A program made the position numbers and the translations under genes. A DNA stretch of 64,000 nucleotides from positions 29,725 to 93,724 of the forward strand of contig NZ_JBBAYJ010000016.1 in assembly GCF_037153975.1 (NCBI RefSeq), written 5' to 3'. This DNA is from Aquipuribacter sp. SD81. Its GTDB lineage: Bacteria; Actinomycetota; Actinomycetes; Actinomycetales; JBBAYJ01. Position 1 is the stretch's first letter; each line of letters opens with the position of its first letter. Positions 1 to 6,714 of this stretch are shown piece after piece. The notes beneath the pieces are model-generated. The model did not search any database. It was not told the origin of the DNA and was given only the letters and a program-made list of their open reading frames with translations.

Positions 1-225
1 CCCGGCGACGCGCGGCACCCCGCGGCGCTCGAGCGCGTCGACGAGCGGCACGAGGAGGGCCGCGACGACGACCGCGACGACGAAGGGGACGACGAGCCCC
101 GCGACGGCCGACAGCGCGAGGACGACGACCGCGGCGAGCGCGAGGATGCCGAGCCACGACCACGACGCGACCCCCAGGCGCCGCAGCACGGACCGCTCGG
201 ACGGCAGCGCGCCGGGCGTGCTCAT
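1..225 (-). CDS. AI-2E family transporter, N-terminal part (cut by window edge)
   Basis: The reverse strand starts with ATG at 225 and stays open for 75 codons to the window edge. After a short basic N-terminus (about 18 residues) come two hydrophobic stretches, the second with the FVVAVVVAALLVPLVDALER pattern typical of the start of AI-2E/PerM/YdiK-type eight-helix membrane proteins. These export small molecules such as autoinducer-2, or act as Na+/H+ antiporters; the substrate cannot be told here. The gene diverges from the DUF1269 gene. The rest lies outside the window. Confidence 0.75.
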   Translation of the reverse strand, partial: MSTPGALPSERSVLRRLGVASWSWLGILALAAVVVLALSAVAGLVVPFVVAVVVAALLVPLVDALERRGVPRVAG

Positions 226-262
226 GGGCAGCGACGCTAGGTGCCGCGCCCCCGTAGGGCGA

Positions 263-279
263 TCACCCGCGACGGGTGA
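263..279. promoter_or_regulatory. Palindrome TCACCCG-CGA-CGGGTGA
   Basis: A perfect 7-bp inverted repeat with a 3-bp spacer, followed by GGC, lies in the divergent region between the AI-2E gene and the DUF1269 gene, about 36 bp before the DUF1269 start. Near-identical palindromes precede the DUF6325 gene (3100-3116) and the LapA-like gene (9501-9517), which suggests a shared regulator binding site. The regulator is unknown. Confidence 0.5.
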
Positions 280-314
280 GGCGTCCCGGACGACGGCTGG
301 GGTGGGGTGCGGGC

Positions 315-809
315 ATGGCCACTCTCACCGCATGGAAGTTCGACTCCGCCGACGGCGCCCGCAACGCGAGCGCCACGCTCAGGGACCTGCAGAGCCAGGG
401 CCTCATCCAGGTGCACGACGCCGCGGTCGTGTCGTGGGAGGAGGGCAAGAAGAAGCCGAGGACGGCGCAGCTCCACGACCTCGCCGGGGCCGGCGCGCTC
501 GGCGGCATGTTCTGGGGCATGTTGTTCGGGCTCATCTTCTTCATCCCGCTGCTCGGGGCGGCGATGGGGGCGGCCGTCGGGGCGCTGTCGGGCTCGCTGA
601 CCGACGTCGGCATCGACGACGGCTTCATCCGCCGGGTCCGCGAGGAGGTCACGCCGGGCACGTCGGCGCTGTTCCTCCTCAGCTCCGACGCGGTCCAGGA
701 CCGCGTCAAGGAGGCCTTCACCGGCCAGCGCATGGAGCTGCTCCACACCAACCTCGACGGCGACCAGGAGGCCCGGCTGCGCGAGGTCTTCGAGGACAGC
801 CAGGCCTGA
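315..809 (+). CDS. DUF1269 family membrane-associated protein
   Basis: The protein has 164 residues. I chose ATG 315 (MATLTAWKF) because DUF1269 proteins begin with this strand; an in-frame ATG 39 bp upstream would add only basic low-complexity residues. A short alpha/beta N-terminal part is followed by a Gly-rich hydrophobic segment (around residues 55-95, GALGGMFWGMLFGLIFF) and a C-terminal alpha/beta part, the normal family layout. Function is not established; relatives often sit with stress genes. A palindrome lies just upstream, and the HerA-like gene follows after 9 bp, so the two are probably co-transcribed. Confidence 0.8.
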   Translation: MATLTAWKFDSADGARNASATLRDLQSQGLIQVHDAAVVSWEEGKKKPRTAQLHDLAGAGALGGMFWGMLFGLIFFIPLLGAAMGAAVGALSGSLTDVGIDDGFIRRVREEVTPGTSALFLLSSDAVQDRVKEAFTGQRMELLHTNLDGDQEARLREVFEDSQA

Positions 810-818
810 GGCGGCCCG

Positions 819-2426
819 GTGTCGGACGCCCCGGCCGGGAGCGGCGCGCTCCCGGCGGCCGAGACGCTGCGCCGGCGCCTCGTCGAGCGCATGCGGCTGT
901 CGCCGACGGCGTGGTCGGTCGACGGCGCCGTGTTCGCCTTCCGCGCCTCCCACGGTGACGACCTGCCGACCGGCGGCTACGTCGTCATCGACGTCGGGAC
1001 GGACGCGGGAGCCGGGGTCGGCCGCGCCCGCCGGCGCGTCGTCGGGCAGGTGCACGAGCGGCACGAGGAGCGGGCGCCGGTCGGCACGTTCTCCCTGGAC
1101 TGGGGGGCGCTCGGCGAGGCCGGTGACGAGCTCGCGGGCGTCGTGCAGGGGGTGGAGGTCGCGCTGCCGGTCCGGGTGGTGTCCGGGGCCGGGACGGTGC
1201 TCGCCGCCGTGGCCGAGGACGGCACGGTCGACCCGCGCCCGCCCGCGGTGGGCTTCGCCGACGCCGACCTCGCCCCCGCACCCGACGACCTCGTCGAGCA
1301 GGTGCTCGCGGCCCGGCGCGGCGGGGCGCCGACGCTCGCCCTCGGGCGGCTCGTGACGGCCCCGGAGCGCGAGGCGCCGCTGCGCGCGAAGGGCATCACG
1401 CGGCACACGTTCCTGTGCGGGCAGTCCGGGTCGGGCAAGACGTACGCGACCGGCGTCCTCCTCGAGCGCGTCCTGCTCCAGACCGACCTGCCGCTGCTCG
1501 TGCTCGACCCGAACTCCGACCACGTCCACCTCGGCCGGCTGCGCGACGACGCCCCCGCCGACGACGCCGAGCGCGCGCGGCACGGCCGCGAGGCGGGCCG
1601 GGTGCGAGTCGCCTCGCGCGGCGGGTCGCCGCCGCTGCGCGGCTGGTTCAGCGACCTCGCGCCCACCGAGCAGGCGCTCGTGCTCGGCCTGGACCCGGTC
1701 GGCGACCTCGAGGAGCACCACGCGCTCCTGCAGGTGGTCGCCGGGCTGCCGTCGCGCCACGGCGTCAGCGACGTCCGCGAGGCGGCGGTCGCGTCGGCGA
1801 CCGAGGAGGGCCGGCGCCTCGCGCTGCGCATCGACAACCTCGGCCTCGCCGGCTGGTCGCTGTGGGCCGACCCGGCCGACGACCCGCTCGCCGGGCTCGA
1901 CGACGACCGGCGCGCCCTCGTCCTCGACCTCGGCAGCCTCGCGGAGCCCCGGGAGCGCGCGGTCGCGGCCCTCATGGTGCTCGGGCGGCTGCGGCGGCGC
2001 CCCGAGCGCCGGCCGGTGCTCGTCGTCGTCGACGAGGCGCACACGTTCTGCCCGCCCACGAGCCCGGACCCCGTCGTCGCCGCCACCACGAGCCACCTCG
2101 TGTGGCTGGCCGGGGAGGGCCGCAAGTACGGCCTGCACCTGCTCGTGGTGTCCCAGCGGCCGGCCAAGGTCCACCCGGACGTCGTGTCCCAGTGCGACAA
2201 CCTCGTGCTCATGCGCCTCAACGGGGAGCGCGACGCCGCGGCCCTGCTGGAGTCCTTCAGCCACGTGCCGGCCGGGCTCGTGGCCCTCGCGCCGAGCCTG
2301 CGCCAGGGCCAGGCGGTCGTCGCGGGGCCGCTCGCGGGCGACCCGCTGCTGCTGCAGGTGAGGGACCGGCTCACCCCGGAGGGGGGCGCGGACCTGCCGA
2401 CCGACTGGCTGCGCCCGGGCCCGTGA
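819..2426 (+). CDS. HerA/DUF87-type ATP-binding protein
   Basis: A 535-residue P-loop ATPase of the HerA/FtsK branch starting at GTG 819. Walker A (GQSGSGKT) is near residues 200-208 and Walker B (VLVVVDEAH) near 400-408, followed by the VSQRPAKVHPDVVSQ segment that marks DUF87/HerA helicase-like ATPases of the TraG/VirD4 relatives. The first about 180 residues look like a beta-rich HAS-barrel-type domain. Family members work as hexameric DNA pumps, often with a nuclease; no NurA-like nuclease is next to it. It shares a GTGA overlap with the downstream membrane-protein gene, so the pair is translationally coupled. Confidence 0.7.
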   Translation: MSDAPAGSGALPAAETLRRRLVERMRLSPTAWSVDGAVFAFRASHGDDLPTGGYVVIDVGTDAGAGVGRARRRVVGQVHERHEERAPVGTFSLDWGALGEAGDELAGVVQGVEVALPVRVVSGAGTVLAAVAEDGTVDPRPPAVGFADADLAPAPDDLVEQVLAARRGGAPTLALGRLVTAPEREAPLRAKGITRHTFLCGQSGSGKTYATGVLLERVLLQTDLPLLVLDPNSDHVHLGRLRDDAPADDAERARHGREAGRVRVASRGGSPPLRGWFSDLAPTEQALVLGLDPVGDLEEHHALLQVVAGLPSRHGVSDVREAAVASATEEGRRLALRIDNLGLAGWSLWADPADDPLAGLDDDRRALVLDLGSLAEPRERAVAALMVLGRLRRRPERRPVLVVVDEAHTFCPPTSPDPVVAATTSHLVWLAGEGRKYGLHLLVVSQRPAKVHPDVVSQCDNLVLMRLNGERDAAALLESFSHVPAGLVALAPSLRQGQAVVAGPLAGDPLLLQVRDRLTPEGGADLPTDWLRPGP

Positions 2427-3058
2427 GCGAGCCCGCGCCCGCGCTCGACCCCCGCCGCGCTCGGCTGGAGCTCGTCGCCGTCGTCGTCCTGTCGCTCACG
2501 ACGATCCTCACCGCGTGGTCGGCGTTCCAGTCGAGCAAGTGGGGCGGCGCCATGTCGATCGCCTTCAGCGAGGCGTCGTCCGCGCGCATCGAGGCGACCC
2601 GCGTCGACGCCACCGCCAACGTGCGGACCTCCAACCACATCGGGCTCTGGACCGAGTGGGTGGCCGCCGAGGGGGCCGGGCAGGACGACGTCGCCGACTT
2701 CCTCGTCGCTCGCTTCCCGCCCGAGCTCACGTCGGCGCACGAGGAGTGGCTCGCCGCGGGCGGGGTCGACGCCGACGCGGAGTCGCCGTTCGCGCTGGCG
2801 TCCTACGAGCTGCCGGAGCGGGTCGAGGCCGAGCGGCTGCGCGAGCGCGCGGCGGAGCGCTTCGCGACCGCGCTGGCGAACAACCAGCGCGGCGACAACT
2901 ACACCGTCCTGACGGTCCTCTTCGCGGCCGTGCTGTTCTTCGTCGCGATGTCCGGCCGGGTCACGACGCTGCGGGCCCAGCAGCTGCTCATGGGGCTCGG
3001 CCTCGCGCTCGGCGTCGTGGGGCTCGTGATGCTCCTCGTCTTCCCCAAGCTCGTCTGA
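2423..3058 (+). CDS. Membrane protein resembling DUF4337 proteins
   Basis: A 211-residue protein whose GTG start overlaps the stop of the HerA-like gene. It has one membrane segment near residues 15-35, a polar middle of about 120 residues with helices rich in Glu, Arg and Ala, and two membrane segments at the C-terminus (about 160-180 and 190-210). The pattern W-S-A-F-Q-S-S-K-W after the first helix resembles DUF4337-type membrane proteins, but I cannot confirm membership. Coupling to a HerA-like ATPase suggests the two act together at the membrane. Confidence 0.55.
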   Translation: MSEPAPALDPRRARLELVAVVVLSLTTILTAWSAFQSSKWGGAMSIAFSEASSARIEATRVDATANVRTSNHIGLWTEWVAAEGAGQDDVADFLVARFPPELTSAHEEWLAAGGVDADAESPFALASYELPERVEAERLRERAAERFATALANNQRGDNYTVLTVLFAAVLFFVAMSGRVTTLRAQQLLMGLGLALGVVGLVMLLVFPKLV

Positions 3059-3099
3059 GACCGTCCGTCCGGTCGCCCCGCGCAGCGGCGCCGACCGGC

Positions 3100-3116
3100 T
3101 CACCCGCGGCGGATGA
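3100..3116. promoter_or_regulatory. Palindrome TCACCCG-CGG-CGGATGA
   Basis: Second copy of the 7-3-7 palindrome (one mismatch between arms), again followed by GGC, 27 bp before the DUF6325 start. The same flanking order as at 263-279 argues for a regulatory role. Confidence 0.45.
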
Positions 3117-3143
3117 GGCCGCCCCGGGGCGGGGGTCCGCACG

Positions 3144-3632
3144 ATGGGCCGTCCGCAGCGCGGCGAGAGCAGCAGCCAGGTGAGCGAGCAGCAGGTCCGC
3201 GACCGGTCGCCGGTCGACGTCGACGGACCCGTCGACGTCGCGGTCATCGTCTTCGACCGGCCCCGTCCGGACCCGGACGTCGCCCCCGCGCTCGCGCGCC
3301 TGCAGGAGGACGGCACGGTGCGCCTGCTCGACGGGGCGTTCGTGTCGAAGGACGCCGACGGCCGCGCCGGCTTCGCCGAGCTCGCCGACAGCGACGACGG
3401 GCAGGCGTACACGGGGCTGTGGCGCGACCGGGTGGACCTGCTCAACGACACCGACCTCGCCGAGGTCGCCGACGGCCTCGACGCGGGCACGTCGGGCCTC
3501 GTGCTCGTGTGGGAGAACGTGTGGGCCGCCCGCTTCGCGGAGACCGTCCGGGGCTCCGCCGGACGGCTCGCGGCGTTCCACCGCATCCCGCACGACCGGC
3601 TCGCCGCGGCGCTGCAGGCGGGTGCGTTCTGA
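3144..3632 (+). CDS. DUF6325 family protein
   Basis: A 162-residue protein with a DUF6325/DUF1269-like alpha/beta fold. Residues about 30-50 form the first strand (VDVAVIVFDRP), and the C-terminal segment VLVWENVWAARFAETVRGS is the family signature. In the family this protein is usually next to a SHOCT-domain gene, as here: its TGA overlaps the next ATG by one base (TGATG). The molecular role is unknown; the family is associated with actinobacterial stress clusters. GTG 3180 is an alternative start that would drop a 12-residue polar leader. Confidence 0.75.
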   Translation: MGRPQRGESSSQVSEQQVRDRSPVDVDGPVDVAVIVFDRPRPDPDVAPALARLQEDGTVRLLDGAFVSKDADGRAGFAELADSDDGQAYTGLWRDRVDLLNDTDLAEVADGLDAGTSGLVLVWENVWAARFAETVRGSAGRLAAFHRIPHDRLAAALQAGAF

Positions 3633-3955
3633 TGCGCGGCGGACGACCCGGCCTCCTCGGCACCATGGCCCGCACGGCCGTCATCAGCGGCACGGCCACC
3701 CGCGTGAGCAGCGGCGTGGCGCACCGGCAGGCGCAGCGCTTCGCGGCCGAGCAGGCGGCGGCCCAGCCGCCGCCCGCGCCCGCCGGCTACGCGCCCGCGT
3801 ACGCGCCGCCGCCCGTCCCGCCGCCGCCGGCCGCGGCCCCGGCGTCGACGGAGGACCGGCTCCAGCAGCTGGAGCGGCTGGCCGCGCTGCGCTCGAGCGG
3901 CATCCTCACCGACCAGGAGTTCGCCGCCGAGAAGGCGCGCATCCTCGGCTCCTGA
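3632..3955 (+). CDS. SHOCT domain-containing protein
   Basis: A 107-residue protein. The N-terminus is basic with a Gly/Thr-rich stretch, the middle (about 45-75) is a Pro/Ala linker, and the last 35 residues form a SHOCT domain (ERLAALRSSGILTDQEFAAE), a short helical module common at the C-terminus of actinobacterial proteins. It is coupled to the DUF6325 gene by a 1-bp overlap and closes this operon before a strong bidirectional terminator. Confidence 0.85.
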   Translation: MRGGRPGLLGTMARTAVISGTATRVSSGVAHRQAQRFAAEQAAAQPPPAPAGYAPAYAPPPVPPPPAAAPASTEDRLQQLERLAALRSSGILTDQEFAAEKARILGS

Positions 3956-3960
3956 CCACC

Positions 3961-4006
3961 GTCCGCCCGTGGTCCCGCCAGCCTGCCGGCGGGACCACGG
4001 GCGGAC
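3961..4006. terminator. Bidirectional hairpin terminator
   Basis: A perfect 19-bp inverted repeat (3961-3979 and 3988-4006) with an 8-nt loop lies between the convergent SHOCT and desaturase genes. It has no T-run, which is usual in high-GC actinobacteria. It would serve both strands. Confidence 0.85.
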
Positions 4007-4008
4007 GC

Positions 4009-5301
4009 TCAGGCGGCGGGCTGCAGCGCGGGGGAGACGGGGCCGGGAGCCGGGGCCCCGGCCTGCGGCGTGCGGGAGGCGCCGGTCCGGCGCCGCACGG
4101 CCGCCCCCACGCGGGAGCGCACCGAGCGGGCCGCGCCCTTCGCGAGCATCGCGGCGGTCTGCGCGGCGCTCGTGTCGTTGGGCAGCGACATGCGGAACAC
4201 CTCGCGCCACGCGGAGGCGACCTGCTGCGGCAGCGTGCCGGTCACGTAGGAGATGCCGTAGCGCTCGCAGATGTCGCGGATCTGCGGGGCGATCGTGTGG
4301 TACCGGTTGCTCGGCATGTCCGGGAAGAGGTGGTGCTCGATCTGGTGCGACAGGTTGCCGGTCGCGATGTGCATGGCCTTGGAGCCGCGGATGTTCGCCG
4401 AGCCGAGCATCTGGCGCAGGTACCACTCGCCGCGCGTCTCGCCGTCGATCGACTCCTTGGCGAAGGTCTCGACGCCCTCGGGGAAGTGACCGCACATGAT
4501 CACGGAGTGGGTCCACAGGTTGCGGACGAGGTTCGCGACGCCGTTCGCCGCGAGGGTGTGGAGGAACGACGGGCCGCTCAGCAGCGGGTGGACGACGTAG
4601 TCCTTCGTCATCTGCCGGCGGATCTTGTGCAGGACGGCCTTCGTGTTCTTGCGGAAGGTCGGGTCGTCCGTCGTCTTGTTGTGCAGGTGCTTGCCGAGCT
4701 CGAGGTCGTACGCCGCGATGCCGTACTCGAAGAAGCACGCGTTGAGGAAGTTCCACAGCGGCTGCAGGACGAACGACGGGTACCACTTCTGGTCCTCGTC
4801 GACGCGCATGATCCCGTAGCCCAGGTCGTTGTCGCGGCCGAGCACGTTGGTGAACGTGTGGTGCAGCTCGTTGTGGCTGTGCTTCCACAGGTCCGACGGG
4901 GAGGCGTTGTCCCACTCCCACGCCGTCGAGTGGATCTTCGGGTCGCGCATCCAGTCCCACTGGCCGTGCATGACGTTGTGCCCGATCTCCATGTTCTCGA
5001 GGATCTTCGCCACGCTCAGGCCGGCGGTGCCGACTATCCACGCCGGCGGGAACAGCGAGAACAGCAGCACGGCGCGGCTGCCGAGCTCGAGCGCGCGCTG
5101 CGCCGTGATGACGCGGCGGATGTAGGCGGCGTCGGCCTCCCCGCGCGAGTCGAACACCTCCTGTCGCAGCGCGTCGAGCTCGCGGCCCAGGGCCTCGACC
5201 TGCTCGGCGGACAGGTGCGCGGTGGGGTCGGGCTTGCCCGACGGCTTCGGCACGAAGGTGCGCTCGGTGGTGACGGTGGACAGCCGGGTGCTCGTGGCCA
5301 C
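4009..5301 (-). CDS. Membrane fatty acid desaturase, DesA3-like
   Basis: The protein has 430 residues, close to mycobacterial DesA3 (about 427). It starts at GTG 5301, with an AGGAGA ribosome site just upstream. It has the three histidine boxes of membrane di-iron desaturases: HNVMH (about 108-112), HSHNELHH (about 141-148) and QIEHH near residue 340. The family inserts a double bond into acyl-CoA or acyl-lipid chains (delta-9 for DesA3), with electrons from a partner reductase. That partner is encoded 47 bp upstream on the same strand, so this is very likely an operon. The last about 40 residues are a Pro/Ala tail outside the catalytic core. Confidence 0.88.
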   Translation of the reverse strand: MATSTRLSTVTTERTFVPKPSGKPDPTAHLSAEQVEALGRELDALRQEVFDSRGEADAAYIRRVITAQRALELGSRAVLLFSLFPPAWIVGTAGLSVAKILENMEIGHNVMHGQWDWMRDPKIHSTAWEWDNASPSDLWKHSHNELHHTFTNVLGRDNDLGYGIMRVDEDQKWYPSFVLQPLWNFLNACFFEYGIAAYDLELGKHLHNKTTDDPTFRKNTKAVLHKIRRQMTKDYVVHPLLSGPSFLHTLAANGVANLVRNLWTHSVIMCGHFPEGVETFAKESIDGETRGEWYLRQMLGSANIRGSKAMHIATGNLSHQIEHHLFPDMPSNRYHTIAPQIRDICERYGISYVTGTLPQQVASAWREVFRMSLPNDTSAAQTAAMLAKGAARSVRSRVGAAVRRRTGASRTPQAGAPAPGPVSPALQPAA

Positions 5302-5348
5302 GGTGTTCTCCTGGGGTCTCGGTGGTGCAGGTCTCAGAGGTGCAGGTC

Positions 5349-6485
5349 TCAGAGGTCGATCTCGCACGGCCCGGCGGCGGCCGAGACGCAGGTCTGGATG
5401 CGGATGCCGTCCTCGGGGACGGCCGTGGTGAGCTCGCCGTCGCGCAGGTCGCGGACCGCGCCGGAGCGCAGCCCGGCCACGCAGCCGAAGCAGATGCCCA
5501 TGCGGCAGCCGGACGGCATCAGGACGCCCGCCTCCTCGCCGGTGTCGAGCAGGGTCGAGGCACCGTCGGCGTCGACGGTCGTGCCGCTGCGCGTGAAGGT
5601 GACGGTGCCGCCCTCGCCCGCCGCCACGACCGTCGGGCGGAAGCGCTCCGTGTGCAGGCGCCCGGCCACGCCGGCCGCCTCGAAGTGGGCCTCCGCGTCG
5701 TCGAGCAGCGCGGTCGGCCCGCACGCCCACGTCTCGCGCTGGCGCCAGTCAGGCACGACGTCGTCGAGCTCGGTCGGGCGGAGGATGCCGTCGGTCGCGG
5801 TGTGGCGCTCCACGAGGCGCAGCCGGCCCTCGGCGTGCCACGCGCGTAGCTGCGGGCCGAACACGACGTCGGCCGCCGTGGGCGCGGAGTGCACGACGAC
5901 GACGTCGTCGAGCTCGGCGAGGTGGTTGCGCAGCATGCCCATGACCGGGGTGACGCCGGAGCCCGCGGTGAGGAACAGCGTCGGGCCGCGGTGCGCGCCG
6001 AGGGTGAACTCGCCCGTCGCCTGGTCGAGGTGGACGAGCGCCCCGGGGCGCAGCCCGTCGCGCACGTGGCCGCTCACGAGGCCGTCCGGGATCGCCTTCA
6101 CGGTGATCGAGACGAGCCCGTCCGGGGCGTCGACGAGCGAGGTGAGGGAGTAGGCGCGCCAGCGGCGGACGCCGTCGACGTCCATGCCGATCCGCACGTA
6201 CTGCCCGGGCACGTGGCCGGCCCAGTCGCGCCCGGGGCGCAGCCGCACCGTCGTGGCGTCGGGGGTCTCGCGGACGAGGTCGACGACCCGGGCCCGGAGC
6301 GGGGCGCCGGAGCGCAGCGGGGCGACGAGGTCGAGGTAGTCGTCCGGGACCAGCGGGGTGAGCGCGGCACCGGCGACGCGCCGGGCGAGGGTGACGAGCC
6401 GCTGCCCGGAGGTCGCGACGCCGGCGGGCCGGCGGCTCTGCCGACGGGCCGGCCGGGGGTCCGGCGAGGTTCGGAGGAGTGCCAT
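5349..6485 (-). CDS. FAD/2Fe-2S ferredoxin reductase, desaturase electron-transfer partner
   Basis: An oxidoreductase with an FAD-binding domain (RWRAYSLTS, near residue 110), an NAD(P)-binding domain (LFLTAGSGVTPVMGML) and a C-terminal plant-type 2Fe-2S domain with the Cys pattern CRMGICFGC plus a distal Cys (QTCVS). It resembles mycobacterial Rv3230c, which supplies electrons to DesA3. I chose ATG 6485: TATGGT (6498-6493) is a good -10 element and places +1 on the A of this ATG, giving a leaderless mRNA; no ribosome site precedes it. ATG 6497 is an alternative but would fall inside the -10 box. Confidence 0.85.
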   Translation of the reverse strand: MALLRTSPDPRPARRQSRRPAGVATSGQRLVTLARRVAGAALTPLVPDDYLDLVAPLRSGAPLRARVVDLVRETPDATTVRLRPGRDWAGHVPGQYVRIGMDVDGVRRWRAYSLTSLVDAPDGLVSITVKAIPDGLVSGHVRDGLRPGALVHLDQATGEFTLGAHRGPTLFLTAGSGVTPVMGMLRNHLAELDDVVVVHSAPTAADVVFGPQLRAWHAEGRLRLVERHTATDGILRPTELDDVVPDWRQRETWACGPTALLDDAEAHFEAAGVAGRLHTERFRPTVVAAGEGGTVTFTRSGTTVDADGASTLLDTGEEAGVLMPSGCRMGICFGCVAGLRSGAVRDLRDGELTTAVPEDGIRIQTCVSAAAGPCEIDL

Positions 6486-6496
6486 TGGTTCGACCA

Positions 6497-6532
6497 TAAC
6501 CTACGGATGCGTAGGTTACGAGGTCGTAGGTT
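6497..6532. promoter_or_regulatory. Operator of the desaturase operon (TetR-type) plus promoter
   Basis: A perfect 9-bp inverted repeat TAACCTACG-GATG-CGTAGGTTA (6497-6518) is followed by a third half-site CGTAGGTT (6525-6532), 15 bp downstream of the previous CGTAGGTT. The palindrome overlaps the proposed -10 element, so a bound protein would block transcription. Mycobacterial desA3 operons are controlled by TetR-type repressors; the regulator is not in the window. Confidence 0.7.
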
Positions 6533-6714
6533 GAAGTCCTGCTGTGGGACACCTCACCCCGACGGGGGCTCAAGGTCCGTGTCGTCCGGGCAGGCGGCGA
6601 CCGGCCTCCTCTGCGCGTGGTGCTCCGTGCGGGTGAGCGCCACCTCCGCCGGTGTGCTCCCGCCCCGCCGCTGCCGACCTGTGGGGTGAACCGGCCGCGC
6701 CCTGCGGTCCACGG

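Noticed and set aside
237..5041. Very long reverse frames over the stress cluster (237-2264 and 977-5041)
   Set aside because: They have Arg/Pro/Ala-rich low-complexity composition, no domain, and cover the opposite strand of well-supported genes. They are third-position artefacts of high GC.
6554..6570. Fourth palindrome copy TCACCCC-GAC-GGGGGCT as an annotated site
   Set aside because: The right arm loses the GTGA end, so it is mentioned only as weak support for the motif.
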